From JBFHES01 sp041584015 (lineage in GTDB: Bacteria; Bacteroidota; Bacteroidia; Bacteroidales; M50B96): a DNA stretch of 34,071 nt. A program made the position numbers and the translations under genes. The notes under the pieces were generated by a model that saw only the letters and a list, made by a program, of their open reading frames with translations, did no database searches and was not told the DNA's origin. This document shows positions 1 to 9,364 of this stretch, one piece after another. The number at the start of each line of letters is the position of its first letter. Position 1 is the stretch's first letter. Location: assembly GCA_041584015.1 (NCBI GenBank), contig JBFHES010000014.1, forward strand, positions 1-34,071, given 5' to 3'.

Positions 1-87
1 ACCACCTTAAGTACGGGGCTCGTATACCCGCTTATTATACTTTTATGAATAAAATATTGTTTTGTGTATAAATGAACTTTCAAACAC

Positions 88-783
88 ATGAAAAACTATT
101 ATCTAATACCAATTCTATTATTACTTTCTTTCGGATCTGGATGTCATGATGATGATGCAACATATCCTGATTCTGCTAAGGACTTAAAAGTAAATTATAT
201 TGAACAGCAAGAATTTTTTGAAGATGAAAACGGACTAAGGTATTATAAAGGTCAACCTTTTACCGGAGTTCTGTTTACTAATTTTGAGAGTGGTCAATTG
301 CAAGTGACCGGAACATACATTAAGGGTGAAAAGGATGGAGTATTCAAGATGTTCTATGAAAATGGACAAGTACAGCATTTATTGACATTTAAGTCGAATC
401 TTGAAGATGGGCTAGCTGAGAATTATTCAGAAAGTGGACAATTGCAAAATAAGGGTTCATACAAAATGGGTAAAAAAGTCGGAGTGTGGGAAGGATATGG
501 AAAGAGTGGGCATTTATTCTTAAAAGAAACCTATAAGAAGAACCTTTGGGATGGGGTAATTGAAATGTATGACGACAATGGTCAATTGGTCTGTAAAGGA
601 GAATACAAAGAAGATTTGATGCATGGCAAAAGTGAAGGCTTTCGTACTAACGGTCAGATAAGATCTAAAGGAGCATATAAAGAGAATAAAAAGCATGGAA
701 CCTGGAAATACTACAACGAATATGGCAGCTTAACACTTGAAGAAGAGTATGGGGATGATGGAGAAATTCTAATGTCTAAATAA
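88..783 (+). CDS. MORN-repeat (YwqK-type) surface lipoprotein
   Basis: 231 residues. The N-terminus has a lysine, a hydrophobic stretch and a lipobox-like SFGSGC, giving a lipidated Cys19. The mature end starts C-HDDD; an acidic run just after the cysteine is the surface-export type of signal known in Bacteroidota lipoproteins, so display on the cell surface is likely (inference). The body is a series of about seven 20-23-residue units with G-x-Y ... G-x-W/F-x-x-Y-x-x-N/S-G-Q-L, the MORN variant found in proteins annotated as YwqK-family antitoxins. No toxin partner is visible, so that label should not be read as function. Such repeats form stacked beta-hairpins and usually bind proteins or lipids. 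It stands alone at the left edge; no clear promoter was seen in the 87 bases before it. Fold and location are fairly secure, the role is unknown. Confidence 0.8.
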   Translation: MKNYYLIPILLLLSFGSGCHDDDATYPDSAKDLKVNYIEQQEFFEDENGLRYYKGQPFTGVLFTNFESGQLQVTGTYIKGEKDGVFKMFYENGQVQHLLTFKSNLEDGLAENYSESGQLQNKGSYKMGKKVGVWEGYGKSGHLFLKETYKKNLWDGVIEMYDDNGQLVCKGEYKEDLMHGKSEGFRTNGQIRSKGAYKENKKHGTWKYYNEYGSLTLEEEYGDDGEILMSK

Positions 784-1156
784 ATTGTTTAAAGCTAGAA
801 ATATAAGCACAGGAAAAATCCTTTTTCAGCGCGGAGTTTACATAATAAAGAATAAGTGATAACAAATCATCTTTATTAAGAAAACTAGTAATTCAATAAC
901 CAAATCGAAAAAATCCCCAGCGCGAATTGAGATTAAGTATGACAGAAAAATTGGTTGAATAATTATTGACCAGTTACGGACGATCGACAAAATCAATCTG
1001 CTGGTATGATATCTGATGTTATTATCAATAAGTAATATTATTAGCGATTTAAACTATATATCTTTTTGTCCTATAATTAATATTATGTTAAATTGACATT
1101 GCAATAAAGAAGGGAACCAATGCTGATTCCCTTCTTTTAGTATTTATGTAGAACTG
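784..1156. other. Gap without a supported gene
   Basis: This 373-base stretch lies between the convergent MORN lipoprotein and TPR genes. It is AT-rich. Apart from the hairpin at 1107-1136 it holds only weak features: a short AGGA/TCCT hairpin followed by T residues near 811-826 that might end the lipoprotein transcript, and a minus-strand frame (838-1053) that stays open for 71 codons but has no start codon before its third-last lines and no recognisable motif. I see no RNA gene. Confidence 0.5.
1107..1136 (-). terminator. Hairpin terminator after the TPR gene
   Basis: A perfect 10-bp stem, AAGAAGGGAA at 1107-1116 and TTCCCTTCTT at 1127-1136, encloses a 10-base loop. It lies 20 bases past the stop of the minus-strand TPR gene. 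U-rich sequence follows on both strands, so it may work in both directions and also stop the lipoprotein transcript. Confidence 0.75.
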
Positions 1157-2449
1157 TTATTTGTTTTCAACAGCTTCAATTTTTGCTTTCATTTCTTTCG
1201 ACTTTTCATACATCTGTAAGCGGAAATAAATTTCTTTCAAACTTAACATGGTTCCTAAATCTTCAGCTTCCAACTCATGTGCTTTCTCTAAGTAAGGTTG
1301 CGCAACTTTAAATTTGTCTTTTGCTTTAAGAATTAATGCATCATATTTCTTTTGTGCATCAATTGGTAAGTCAATGGCATCTTTAATATATTGTGCGGCA
1401 ATGTTGTAATGAACAGCGCCCAGGTTATAGTTTGCATCGAAATACTCAGGATCAACAGCTAAGGCTTTTTCATAAGTTACAATCGCTTTATCAAACTCAC
1501 CAGCCTTATCGTACAATGTTCCTTCAGCAAAGAAATAAGTCGCATTATCAGGATTCTTCTCAGAAGCTAACTGCAAATATTCCAGCGCTTCGGCGGTTTG
1601 GTCTGTAGCTAAGTAATGATTAATAAGGTCAGGCATTAACAAACCGTTTCCTTCAGGATACTTTTCAGCACCATCACGCAACGTTTGAACATATTTGGCA
1701 GTATCACCATCTTCTAAATAAATAGCTGCCATATACTTGCAAATCCACGCTTTAGCCTGGTCATCTTTACCATAACCCAAATCTAACGACTGCTTATAAT
1801 ATTCTAAGGCAGTTGCATTATCGTTTGCTTTGTCGGCTGCACGAGCTGTCCAGTAAACAATTACCGTATCAATACCACCCATAACACCTGAATATACCAG
1901 CGATGTTTTAAATGATTCTGGTGCTTTTGCATTTTCAGCTGCGTCTTCAGACATGTATTCCTTCTCTCCTTTCTTGGCATAAATATTTGCCATACTTGGG
2001 AACTTCTCGAATAGAATTTGCCGGAATAAGTCAGAATTAACCACATTCTTAGTCTGTTGACCAAGCTTAAGGATAAGCTCTAAATCGGCTTTATTTTTAT
2101 AAATATCAAGTGAATGCCATTTAGGATCTTTCATGTTTAGAGCCAACGCTTTACCATAGGCTTCTTTGGCTACTTCTGCAGAATTTGGAGCTAAGTCGCA
2201 ATACATCTGGTTTTTAGCGCTCATACACTGCGCTGTAATCAAATGATAAGTAACTCCCCTATACCACCAAGCTTTGGGGTTATTCATTGTCTTTGGATGC
2301 TCAACGGCTTTGTCTATCGCCACTTTAGCCTTGTCGTACTCGCGGTACTTATTATGGTTAAAGCAAGAAACAATATTCTTGTTCTGACCAAAACTGATGT
2401 TAAGGCTTGCTAAAATTATAAGCGCTGTTAATACTCTCTTCATCTTCAT
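1157..2449 (-). CDS. Secreted or periplasmic TPR-repeat protein
   Basis: 430 residues. It begins with two lysines and a hydrophobic segment ending SFGQ, a Sec signal peptide probably cut near residue 21. The mature part is mostly helical, with tetratricopeptide-like units; the clearest lie at about residues 270-345, with the pattern A-x-x-Y-x-x-A-L-x-x-x-P-x-x-x-x-A-x-Y-N-L-G. TPRs are protein-binding scaffolds, so this is probably a periplasmic adaptor; no enzymatic motif was seen. It follows gyrA on the same strand after a 71-base gap and could share its transcript. From memory, a TPR gene behind gyrA is common in Bacteroidota, which suggests a conserved but unexplained link. TPR assignment is confident; function is not known. 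Confidence 0.85.
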   Translation of the reverse strand: MKMKRVLTALIILASLNISFGQNKNIVSCFNHNKYREYDKAKVAIDKAVEHPKTMNNPKAWWYRGVTYHLITAQCMSAKNQMYCDLAPNSAEVAKEAYGKALALNMKDPKWHSLDIYKNKADLELILKLGQQTKNVVNSDLFRQILFEKFPSMANIYAKKGEKEYMSEDAAENAKAPESFKTSLVYSGVMGGIDTVIVYWTARAADKANDNATALEYYKQSLDLGYGKDDQAKAWICKYMAAIYLEDGDTAKYVQTLRDGAEKYPEGNGLLMPDLINHYLATDQTAEALEYLQLASEKNPDNATYFFAEGTLYDKAGEFDKAIVTYEKALAVDPEYFDANYNLGAVHYNIAAQYIKDAIDLPIDAQKKYDALILKAKDKFKVAQPYLEKAHELEAEDLGTMLSLKEIYFRLQMYEKSKEMKAKIEAVENK

Positions 2450-2520
2450 TAATTTTAAATTTCGTTACAAAGTTATGACCTTTCTTAATGCTGTCATATT
2501 TCTAATGATGTTTCAGAACA

Positions 2521-5073
2521 CTATTCGTTTTCCTCTGCATCTGTGCTCTCATTAGCAACATCCGTTCCATTTTCGTCACTTTCTGGATGCTCACCTTCGG
2601 TATTTTCCACAAGTGCTTCAGCATCTTCGTTAACTTCAATAGACGCTACAGCAGCAATTGAATCGCCATCTCTTAATGAAATAAGCCTTACTCCTTGCGT
2701 AGCTCGTCCCATAACTCTTAAGGAATTAACGCTTAACCTAATAGTAATACCAGATTTGTTAATAATCATTAAATCATCAGTATCTATTACTGATTTAATT
2801 GCTATTAGCTCTCCTGTCTTTTCTGTAACATTAATTGTTTTTACTCCTTTTCCGCCTCGATTGGTAAAACGATAATCGTCGCGAGATGAACGCTTACCAT
2901 AACCTTTTTCAGAAACAACTAAAATGTCTTCTCCGCCTTCGGCATCGGCTATTACCATTCCAACAACCTCGTCGGTTTCTTCGTTTGATAAGGTAATTCC
3001 TCGAACACCTGCAGCATTTCTACCAGAAGATCTTACTTTGTTTTCATCGAAACGTATGGCACGACCTGATTTTATAGCTAAAAGAATTTCCTGGTTACCG
3101 GTAGTCATTTTAGCTTCTAATAACTGGTCTCCTTCGCGAATGTTAATGGCAATAATACCATTCTGACGTGGACGAGAGAAAGCTTCGAGTGGTGTTTTCT
3201 TAATCACACCTTTCTTAGTACATAAAACAATGAAGTTATTCTTAACGTATTCTTCATCTTTGAGCGTTTTAACATTAATGTAGGCCATTACCTTGTCATC
3301 CGACTCAATGTTAAGAATATTTTGAATAGCTCTGCCTTGCGATATCTTTGATCCTTCAGGAAGTTCGTAAACCTTCATCCAGAAACACTTACCTTTTTCG
3401 GTAAAGAACAATAGGGTATTGTGCATGCTGGCAATAAATAAATGCTCAACAAAGTCCTCGTTACGGGTTGCACTTCCCTTCGCTCCTACACCACCACGGT
3501 TCTGTGTGCGGTATTCGGTAAGCGGCGTTCTCTTTAAATAGCCAAAATGAGAAATGGTAATTACCATATCTTCATCAGCATAAAAATCTTCCGGATTCAT
3601 TTCTTCAGAAGCATAGATAATCTCAGTTCGACGTCCATCGCCGAAACGATCTTTCATCTCAAGCAATTCATCTTTGATAATCTGCATCCGCAGCTCCAAG
3701 TTCTCAAGAATAGATTTCAGATGAGCAATTAACTTCATCAGCTCGTCATACTCTTCCTTAATTTTATCGCGCTCTAAGCCGGTAAGCTTTTGTAAACGCA
3801 TATCAAGAATGGCTCTTGCCTGAATTTCAGTAAGCTGGAATTTCTCCATCAAGCCATTACGAGCTTCTTCAACGGTTTTTGATGCTCTGATTAAGGCAAT
3901 CACTTCATCAATATGATCAAGGGCAATTAACAATCCTTCGAGGATGTGCGCTCTTTTCTCAGCCTGATCAAGTTCGTATTGTGTACGACGTGTAACTACT
4001 TCGTGACGATGATCAACAAATGCTGCAATCATGTCTTTCACGTTCAGCAAGCGCGGACGACCATCAACCAGGGCAATGTTGTTTACAGAAAATGAAGTTT
4101 GCAGCTGTGTATACTTATACAATTTGTTAAGTACCACATTGGCAATTGCATCTTTCTTTAATGAATAAACGATGCGCATACCAGTTCTGTCAGACTCATC
4201 ATTCAAATGAACAATGCCTTCAATTTTCTTTTCATTTACAAGGTCGGCAGTTTTCTTAATCAGCTCGGCCTTATTAACCTGATAAGGTATTTCAGTAACA
4301 ATAATGTGCTCACGCCCGGATGAACTTACTTCGATCTCAGCTTTAGCACGCAATACTACTCTACCTCTACCTGTCTCGAATGCTTCTTCAACGCCATTGT
4401 AACCATAGATTATACCTCCCGTTGGAAAATCCGGCGCCTTAATGGTTTTAACAAGCTCAGCAATCTCAATTTCATTATTATCAATGTATTGAATAGTTGC
4501 ATCAACAACATCAGATAAATTATGAGGTGGCATATTGGTTGCCATACCAACAGCAATTCCCGATGCACCATTAATTAATAAGGTCGGTAACTTGGTTGGT
4601 AAAACGGTTGGCTCTTCAATTGAATCATCGAAATTCAGTTTAAAGTCAACGGTGTTTTTGTCAAGATCAGCCAACATCTCTTCGGCAACTTTTCTTAATC
4701 TTGCCTCGGTATAACGCATAGCAGCAGGGCTATCACCATCGACAGATCCAAAGTTTCCCTGTCCATCAACCAGCGGATAGCGCATGGACCATTCCTGAGC
4801 CATTCGCACCATTGCCTCATATACAGATGAATCGCCATGAGGGTGATACTTTCCAAGTACCTCACCTACAATCCTTGCCGACTTCTTAAATGATTTGTTA
4901 GAGAATATTCCTAATTCATTCATTCCGAATAATACCCTTCTGTGAACGGGCTTTAAACCATCGCGTACATCCGGTAATGCTCTTGAAACGATAACCGACA
5001 TTGAGTAATCAATGTATGCCGATTTCATTTCCTCTTCAATATTAACCTTTAAAATTCTATCTTCACCTTCCAT
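2521..5073 (-). CDS. gyrA: DNA gyrase subunit A
   Basis: 850 residues, the usual length. GyrA cuts and reseals DNA and, with GyrB, introduces negative supercoils using ATP. The N-terminal breakage-reunion domain carries the catalytic tyrosine in AAMRYTEAR (Tyr121). The quinolone-resistance region reads HPHGDSSVYEA, with Ser82 and Glu86 at the two positions where resistance mutations occur, so the sequence looks like the susceptible form. The C-terminal beta-pinwheel contains the GyrA box as TNRGGKG at 737-743, which separates it from ParC. The last ~35 residues are a strongly acidic tail (many Glu and Asp), as in other GyrA proteins, where such tails modulate wrapping. It is divergent from clpC and upstream of a TPR gene. 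gyrB is not in the window. Confidence 0.98.
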   Translation of the reverse strand: MEGEDRILKVNIEEEMKSAYIDYSMSVIVSRALPDVRDGLKPVHRRVLFGMNELGIFSNKSFKKSARIVGEVLGKYHPHGDSSVYEAMVRMAQEWSMRYPLVDGQGNFGSVDGDSPAAMRYTEARLRKVAEEMLADLDKNTVDFKLNFDDSIEEPTVLPTKLPTLLINGASGIAVGMATNMPPHNLSDVVDATIQYIDNNEIEIAELVKTIKAPDFPTGGIIYGYNGVEEAFETGRGRVVLRAKAEIEVSSSGREHIIVTEIPYQVNKAELIKKTADLVNEKKIEGIVHLNDESDRTGMRIVYSLKKDAIANVVLNKLYKYTQLQTSFSVNNIALVDGRPRLLNVKDMIAAFVDHRHEVVTRRTQYELDQAEKRAHILEGLLIALDHIDEVIALIRASKTVEEARNGLMEKFQLTEIQARAILDMRLQKLTGLERDKIKEEYDELMKLIAHLKSILENLELRMQIIKDELLEMKDRFGDGRRTEIIYASEEMNPEDFYADEDMVITISHFGYLKRTPLTEYRTQNRGGVGAKGSATRNEDFVEHLFIASMHNTLLFFTEKGKCFWMKVYELPEGSKISQGRAIQNILNIESDDKVMAYINVKTLKDEEYVKNNFIVLCTKKGVIKKTPLEAFSRPRQNGIIAINIREGDQLLEAKMTTGNQEILLAIKSGRAIRFDENKVRSSGRNAAGVRGITLSNEETDEVVGMVIADAEGGEDILVVSEKGYGKRSSRDDYRFTNRGGKGVKTINVTEKTGELIAIKSVIDTDDLMIINKSGITIRLSVNSLRVMGRATQGVRLISLRDGDSIAAVASIEVNEDAEALVENTEGEHPESDENGTDVANESTDAEENE

Positions 5074-5400
5074 CGAATTTCACTTATTTGTAAAAAATAA
5101 TTCCTTTTCTGTTTATAATCAACAGCTTAAGAAACAATTTACCTGTTATTTTTCTGGTGCACGAATTTACTTAAATATTGACAAAATACATACATTTAAA
5201 CAATGAATTATCAACAGTTTATTGTTCAAATCAACACCGACAGAAATACTGTATAATCTAGCATACAGGAATGAACCCAATACCTAATTTATTGTTATAA
5301 ATAAAAAAATAACGAAGGTTATTCATACCTTTATAGACAAAATGACAGCATAAGGTGTTTTTGCAAAGTTATTGCATGTGCCTGACCAAAGATTATAAAT
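5074..5400. promoter_or_regulatory. Divergent gyrA/clpC promoter region
   Basis: The 327 bases separate the start codons of gyrA (minus) and clpC (plus), so both promoters should lie here. The stretch is very AT-rich. A small inverted repeat (AAGGT at 5315-5319, ACCTT at 5327-5331) is visible, but no full TTTG/TAnnTTTG promoter could be placed with confidence for either gene, and no HrcA (CIRCE) operator was seen before clpC. Confidence 0.45.
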
Positions 5401-7920
5401 ATGGATTCAAAATTTTCAAAAAAAATAAAAGATGTTCTCTCCTATAGTCGCGAAGAAGCCATAAGGCTCGGGAACGATTATATTGGTACAGAACATTTAT
5501 TCCTTGGAATATTGCGCGAAGGCGAAGGCGTAGCCATTGATGTGTTAGGTATTCTTGAAATAGATTTTACCGATGCCCGCATGGCCATTGAGCGGCAAAT
5601 TAAGAAGGACCAGCCCATTGCCGTTGCCGATAGCAGCGACATACAACTTTTAAAACCAGCAGAACGTGTTTTAAAACTCATCTACCTTGAAGCGCGTGCA
5701 TTCAAGGATACCGAGATAAATACAGGACATCTATTATTGGCCATCCTGAAAGATCAGAATAGCCTTGCGACCATTTATCTAGAGGAAAATAATATTAACT
5801 ATGATGTAATAAAAAGTCAATTGGAAAAATATCAACCAAAAGCAAAATCAGACTTTCCGGAAGAAGACGATGAAAAGCCTTCAGGATTCGGATCAGGTAA
5901 AAGCAACCCAAAACAAAGTAGTAAGTCAAACTCAGAAACTCCGGTACTGGATAACTTTGGTATTGATATAACCAAGGCTGCGGAAGAAAATAAACTCGAC
6001 CCAATAGTTGGTCGTGACACTGAGATAGAACGTTTAGCACAGATACTAAGCAGACGAAAGAAAAACAATCCTATATTAATTGGTGAACCTGGTGTAGGTA
6101 AATCAGCCATAGCCGAAGGATTAGCACTTAGAATTGTACAGCGAAAAGTTTCGCGGGTGCTTTTCGATAAAAGAGTTATCACACTTGATCTTGCGAGCAT
6201 TGTTGCCGGAACCAAATATCGAGGTCAGTTTGAAGAGCGAATGAAAGCTATTTTAAATGAGCTTGCCAAGACCACCAATATCATTCTCTTCATTGATGAA
6301 ATTCATACCATTGTTGGTGCTGGCGGTGCAACCGGCTCATTGGATGCAGCAAACATGTTAAAGCCAGCCTTGGCCCGTGGCGAGATTCAATGCATTGGTG
6401 CTACAACATTAGATGAGTACCGCCAAAATATTGAGAAAGATGGTGCCTTAGAGCGACGTTTTCAGAAAATATTGGTAGAGCCTACCTCAGATGAAGAAAC
6501 CGTAGAAATACTTAATAACATTAAGGAAAAATATGAAGATCATCATAATGTAAACTACACTGATGAAGCTATTGAAGCATGTGTAAGTCTTACGCAGCGC
6601 TACATTAGCGACAGACACTTACCAGACAAAGCCATTGATGCCATGGACGAATCTGGTTCGCGTGTGCATATCTCAAACATTAAAGTTCCGGAAAGAATTG
6701 AGGAACTGGAGAAAGCCATTGAGGTGATTAAAGAAGACAAAGTAAAAGCCGTTAAAAGCCAAAACTTTGAGGAGGCCGCAAGCTATCGTGATAAGGAAAA
6801 GAACCTGATTACCGATCTTGAGAAGGAAAAGGAAAAGTGGGAGAAAGAATTGTCGCAGCACCGTGAAACTGTTGACGAAGAGAAAGTAGCTGAAGTGGTA
6901 GCAATGATGACTGGTGTTCCTGTGCAACGAATTGCTCAGGCCGAAGGATCACGCCTCATTCAAATGAGCGATGAAATTCGTTCAAAAGTAATTGGACAGG
7001 ATGATGCAATTGCAAAAATCACAAAAGCTATTCAGCGAAATCGTGCAGGACTAAAAGATCCAAATAAGCCAATTGGAACATTTATTTTTCTTGGACCAAC
7101 GGGTGTAGGTAAAACACAGCTGGCTAAAATTTTAACAGAATATCTATTCGACTCAAAGGATGCCTTAATCAGAATTGACATGAGCGAATACATGGAGAAA
7201 TTCTCTGTATCTCGTTTAATCGGAGCTCCTCCAGGATATGTTGGCTACGAAGAAGGCGGACAGTTAACCGAAAAGGTGCGTCGTAAGCCATATTCTGTTG
7301 TATTACTTGACGAAATTGAAAAAGCTCACCCAGATGTATTCCATCTTTTATTGCAGGTTCTGGATGAAGGTCAGTTAACCGATAGTTTAGGTCGTCGTGT
7401 TGATTTTAAGAATACCATTATCATTATGACTTCTAACATTGGAACCCGCCAGCTAAAGGACTTTGGACGCGGCATGGGATTCTCAAGCAGATCATCTGAT
7501 GAAGTGGATGATGATTTTGCAAAAGGAGTTATTCAAAAAGCCTTGAAGAAGGCATTTGCACCTGAATTCCTAAATAGAATTGATGATGTGGTGATGTTCA
7601 ATTCACTTACCAGAAAGCATATTCACCAGATTATTGATATTGAATTAATAGGCTTATACGAACGGGTAGCCAGCTTAGGGTATGTACTAAAAATATCACC
7701 TGCGGCTAAAGATTATATTGCTAGCCAAGGATATGACGTACAGTTTGGTGCCAGACCGCTAAAGCGTGCCATACAAAAGTACCTGGAAGACAAAATGGCG
7801 GAGATCATCATTATGGCTTCCATTACAGAAGGAGACACCATTACTGTTGGTTTCAATAAAAAGAAGGAAGAGATTACCGTCGCTATTAAGCGAAAGAAGG
7901 AAATAGAAAACACAAAATAA
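5401..7920 (+). CDS. clpC: ClpC-type AAA+ unfoldase of the Clp protease
   Basis: 839 residues. ClpC unfolds and threads proteins into the ClpP chamber in the cytoplasm. Order of domains: a double Clp-N repeat (about 1-145); a low-complexity Ser/Lys/Glu linker (about 145-185); AAA-1 with Walker A GEPGVGKS at 228-235 and Walker B Asp299-Glu300; a short UVR-like coiled middle domain around 430-490 (EAASYRDKEK), which marks ClpC rather than ClpB; and AAA-2 with Walker A GPTGVGKT at 565-572 and Walker B Asp637-Glu638. A MGF tripeptide at 692-694 matches the ClpP-docking loop, so the protein should act with ClpP; clpP is not in this window. It is transcribed alone, divergent from gyrA, and followed by a strong terminator. 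Confidence 0.95.
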   Translation: MDSKFSKKIKDVLSYSREEAIRLGNDYIGTEHLFLGILREGEGVAIDVLGILEIDFTDARMAIERQIKKDQPIAVADSSDIQLLKPAERVLKLIYLEARAFKDTEINTGHLLLAILKDQNSLATIYLEENNINYDVIKSQLEKYQPKAKSDFPEEDDEKPSGFGSGKSNPKQSSKSNSETPVLDNFGIDITKAAEENKLDPIVGRDTEIERLAQILSRRKKNNPILIGEPGVGKSAIAEGLALRIVQRKVSRVLFDKRVITLDLASIVAGTKYRGQFEERMKAILNELAKTTNIILFIDEIHTIVGAGGATGSLDAANMLKPALARGEIQCIGATTLDEYRQNIEKDGALERRFQKILVEPTSDEETVEILNNIKEKYEDHHNVNYTDEAIEACVSLTQRYISDRHLPDKAIDAMDESGSRVHISNIKVPERIEELEKAIEVIKEDKVKAVKSQNFEEAASYRDKEKNLITDLEKEKEKWEKELSQHRETVDEEKVAEVVAMMTGVPVQRIAQAEGSRLIQMSDEIRSKVIGQDDAIAKITKAIQRNRAGLKDPNKPIGTFIFLGPTGVGKTQLAKILTEYLFDSKDALIRIDMSEYMEKFSVSRLIGAPPGYVGYEEGGQLTEKVRRKPYSVVLLDEIEKAHPDVFHLLLQVLDEGQLTDSLGRRVDFKNTIIIMTSNIGTRQLKDFGRGMGFSSRSSDEVDDDFAKGVIQKALKKAFAPEFLNRIDDVVMFNSLTRKHIHQIIDIELIGLYERVASLGYVLKISPAAKDYIASQGYDVQFGARPLKRAIQKYLEDKMAEIIIMASITEGDTITVGFNKKKEEITVAIKRKKEIENTK

Positions 7921-7946
7921 AAAAAGCCCCGTTTGGGGCTTTTTTG
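7921..7946 (+). terminator. Strong terminator after clpC
   Basis: AAAAAGCCCC and GGGGCTTTTT form a perfect 10-bp stem around a GTTT loop directly after the clpC stop codon, followed by more T residues. The A-run on the other side makes it work in both directions, so it can also stop rimO transcripts arriving on the minus strand. Confidence 0.92.
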
Positions 7947-7983
7947 TTTTATATCATATTGCGCTTATCAGAACGAATCCTAC

Positions 7984-9291
7984 TTAAGCAACAACTTTCC
8001 CGTATAAGTCAAAATCATCGGCATTTTCAATTAACACATTTACAAAAGTTCCTACTTCAAGAGAACCTTCTTCGGCTGTAATAAGCACTTCATTGTCAAC
8101 TTCAGGAGAATCATGTTCAGTTCTTCCAACATAATACTCGCCATCGTAACCATCAATCAGCACCTTAAACTCCTTGCCTATCTTATTTTGATTAAGATCC
8201 ATGGAAACATCTTGCTGCAGCAACATTAATTCATCCGCACGTGCTTGCTTCATATCATCGTCAATCTCATCTTTAAGATTGGCAGCTCCCCATGTACCTT
8301 CTTCCTCAGAATAAGTAAATACGCCAAGTCGCTCAAATTTAGCTGTGCTCACAAATTGCTTCAACTCTTCAAAAGCTTCTTCTGTTTCACCCGGATGACC
8401 AACTAGCATGGTGGTTCGCACACTTATTCCCGGAACAGTCCTGCGAATATCATCCAATAATTGTTGAGTTTGCTCGGCGGTAATTGCTCGACGCATATTT
8501 TCTAAAACACCATTGCTAAAATGCTGAAATGGAATGTCCAGGTACTTGCAAATCTTAGCTTCATCGCGCATCACTTCTAAAACATCCATCGGGAATTTGG
8601 TTGGATAGGCGTAGTGTAATCTAATCCACTCAATTCCATCAATCGCACACAATTGTTTAAGCAGTTCAGCTAGCGCTTGTTTCTTATATAAATCGATACC
8701 ATAATAAGTTAGATCTTGTGCAATAAGGATTAATTCTTTAACACCCTTTTTAGCCAGAAAAGAAGCTTCAAGTACGAGGTTCTCAATTGATTTGGAAATG
8801 TGTTTGCCCCTAATTACAGGTATAGCGCAAAATGAGCAAGTTCGATCACATCCTTCCGAAATTTTTAAATAGGCATAATGTGATGGTGTTGTTAACAGCC
8901 TTTCTCCTATCAGCTCTTTGCGATAATCAATTTTAAGTTCCTTAACAATTTCTTCAATATCTGTTACACCAAAATAGCGGTCCACCTCAGGAATTTCTTT
9001 ACTGAGCTCATCCTTGTAACGCTCCGAGAGGCACCCCATCACATACAATCCGTTTATTCTTCCATCTTCCTTAGCAGTAATATATTCCAAAATGGTGTCG
9101 ATGGATTCTTGTTTGGCATCATGAATAAACCCACAAGTATTTAGAATAACCGTATCAACACCATCAATACTATCATTGTGCACAACTTCAATTCCTGCTG
9201 CATCAATCTGACGCATTAGCACCTCTGAATCAACTAAATTTTTTGAGCACCCCAGAGTAACTATATTGATTTTTTTATTTGCTTTCTCCAT
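7984..9291 (-). CDS. rimO: Ribosomal protein S12 methylthiotransferase RimO
   Basis: 435 residues. RimO is a radical-SAM enzyme with two 4Fe-4S clusters that adds a methylthio group to the conserved aspartate of ribosomal protein S12. The N-terminal UPF0004 domain has its three cluster cysteines at Cys15 (TLGCSKNLVDSE), Cys53 (NTCGF) and Cys87 (MGCLSE). The radical-SAM motif CxxxCxxC is SEGCDRTCSFC with Cys148, Cys152 and Cys155. A TRAM domain lies in the last ~65 residues. The LGCSKNLVDSE form and the length favour RimO over MiaB. It is the last gene of the rpmB-to-rimO block, but a terminator hairpin lies between it and ftsY, so it may be expressed at a lower level or from its own promoter. 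Confidence 0.95.
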   Translation of the reverse strand: MEKANKKINIVTLGCSKNLVDSEVLMRQIDAAGIEVVHNDSIDGVDTVILNTCGFIHDAKQESIDTILEYITAKEDGRINGLYVMGCLSERYKDELSKEIPEVDRYFGVTDIEEIVKELKIDYRKELIGERLLTTPSHYAYLKISEGCDRTCSFCAIPVIRGKHISKSIENLVLEASFLAKKGVKELILIAQDLTYYGIDLYKKQALAELLKQLCAIDGIEWIRLHYAYPTKFPMDVLEVMRDEAKICKYLDIPFQHFSNGVLENMRRAITAEQTQQLLDDIRRTVPGISVRTTMLVGHPGETEEAFEELKQFVSTAKFERLGVFTYSEEEGTWGAANLKDEIDDDMKQARADELMLLQQDVSMDLNQNKIGKEFKVLIDGYDGEYYVGRTEHDSPEVDNEVLITAEEGSLEVGTFVNVLIENADDFDLYGKVVA

Positions 9292-9310
9292 ACCGACAAT
9301 CTATTTAAAA

Positions 9311-9341
9311 GAAAAAAGCCTGAAAGAGAATCCATCAGGCT
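9311..9341 (-). terminator. Hairpin terminator between ftsY and rimO
   Basis: On the minus strand a 7-bp stem (AGCCTGA/TCAGGCT, arms 9317-9323 and 9335-9341) is followed by a run of six T. It lies 24 bases after the ftsY stop codon and before the rimO start, so it is a likely full or partial stop inside an otherwise co-directional cluster. Confidence 0.75.
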
Positions 9342-9364
9342 ACTATTCTATGAAGTGTGACTTT

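Noticed and set aside
838..1053. Minus-strand frame open for 71 codons in the first intergenic gap
   Set aside because: There is no ATG near its beginning, the composition is simply hydrophobic from AT-rich DNA, and no family pattern is seen.
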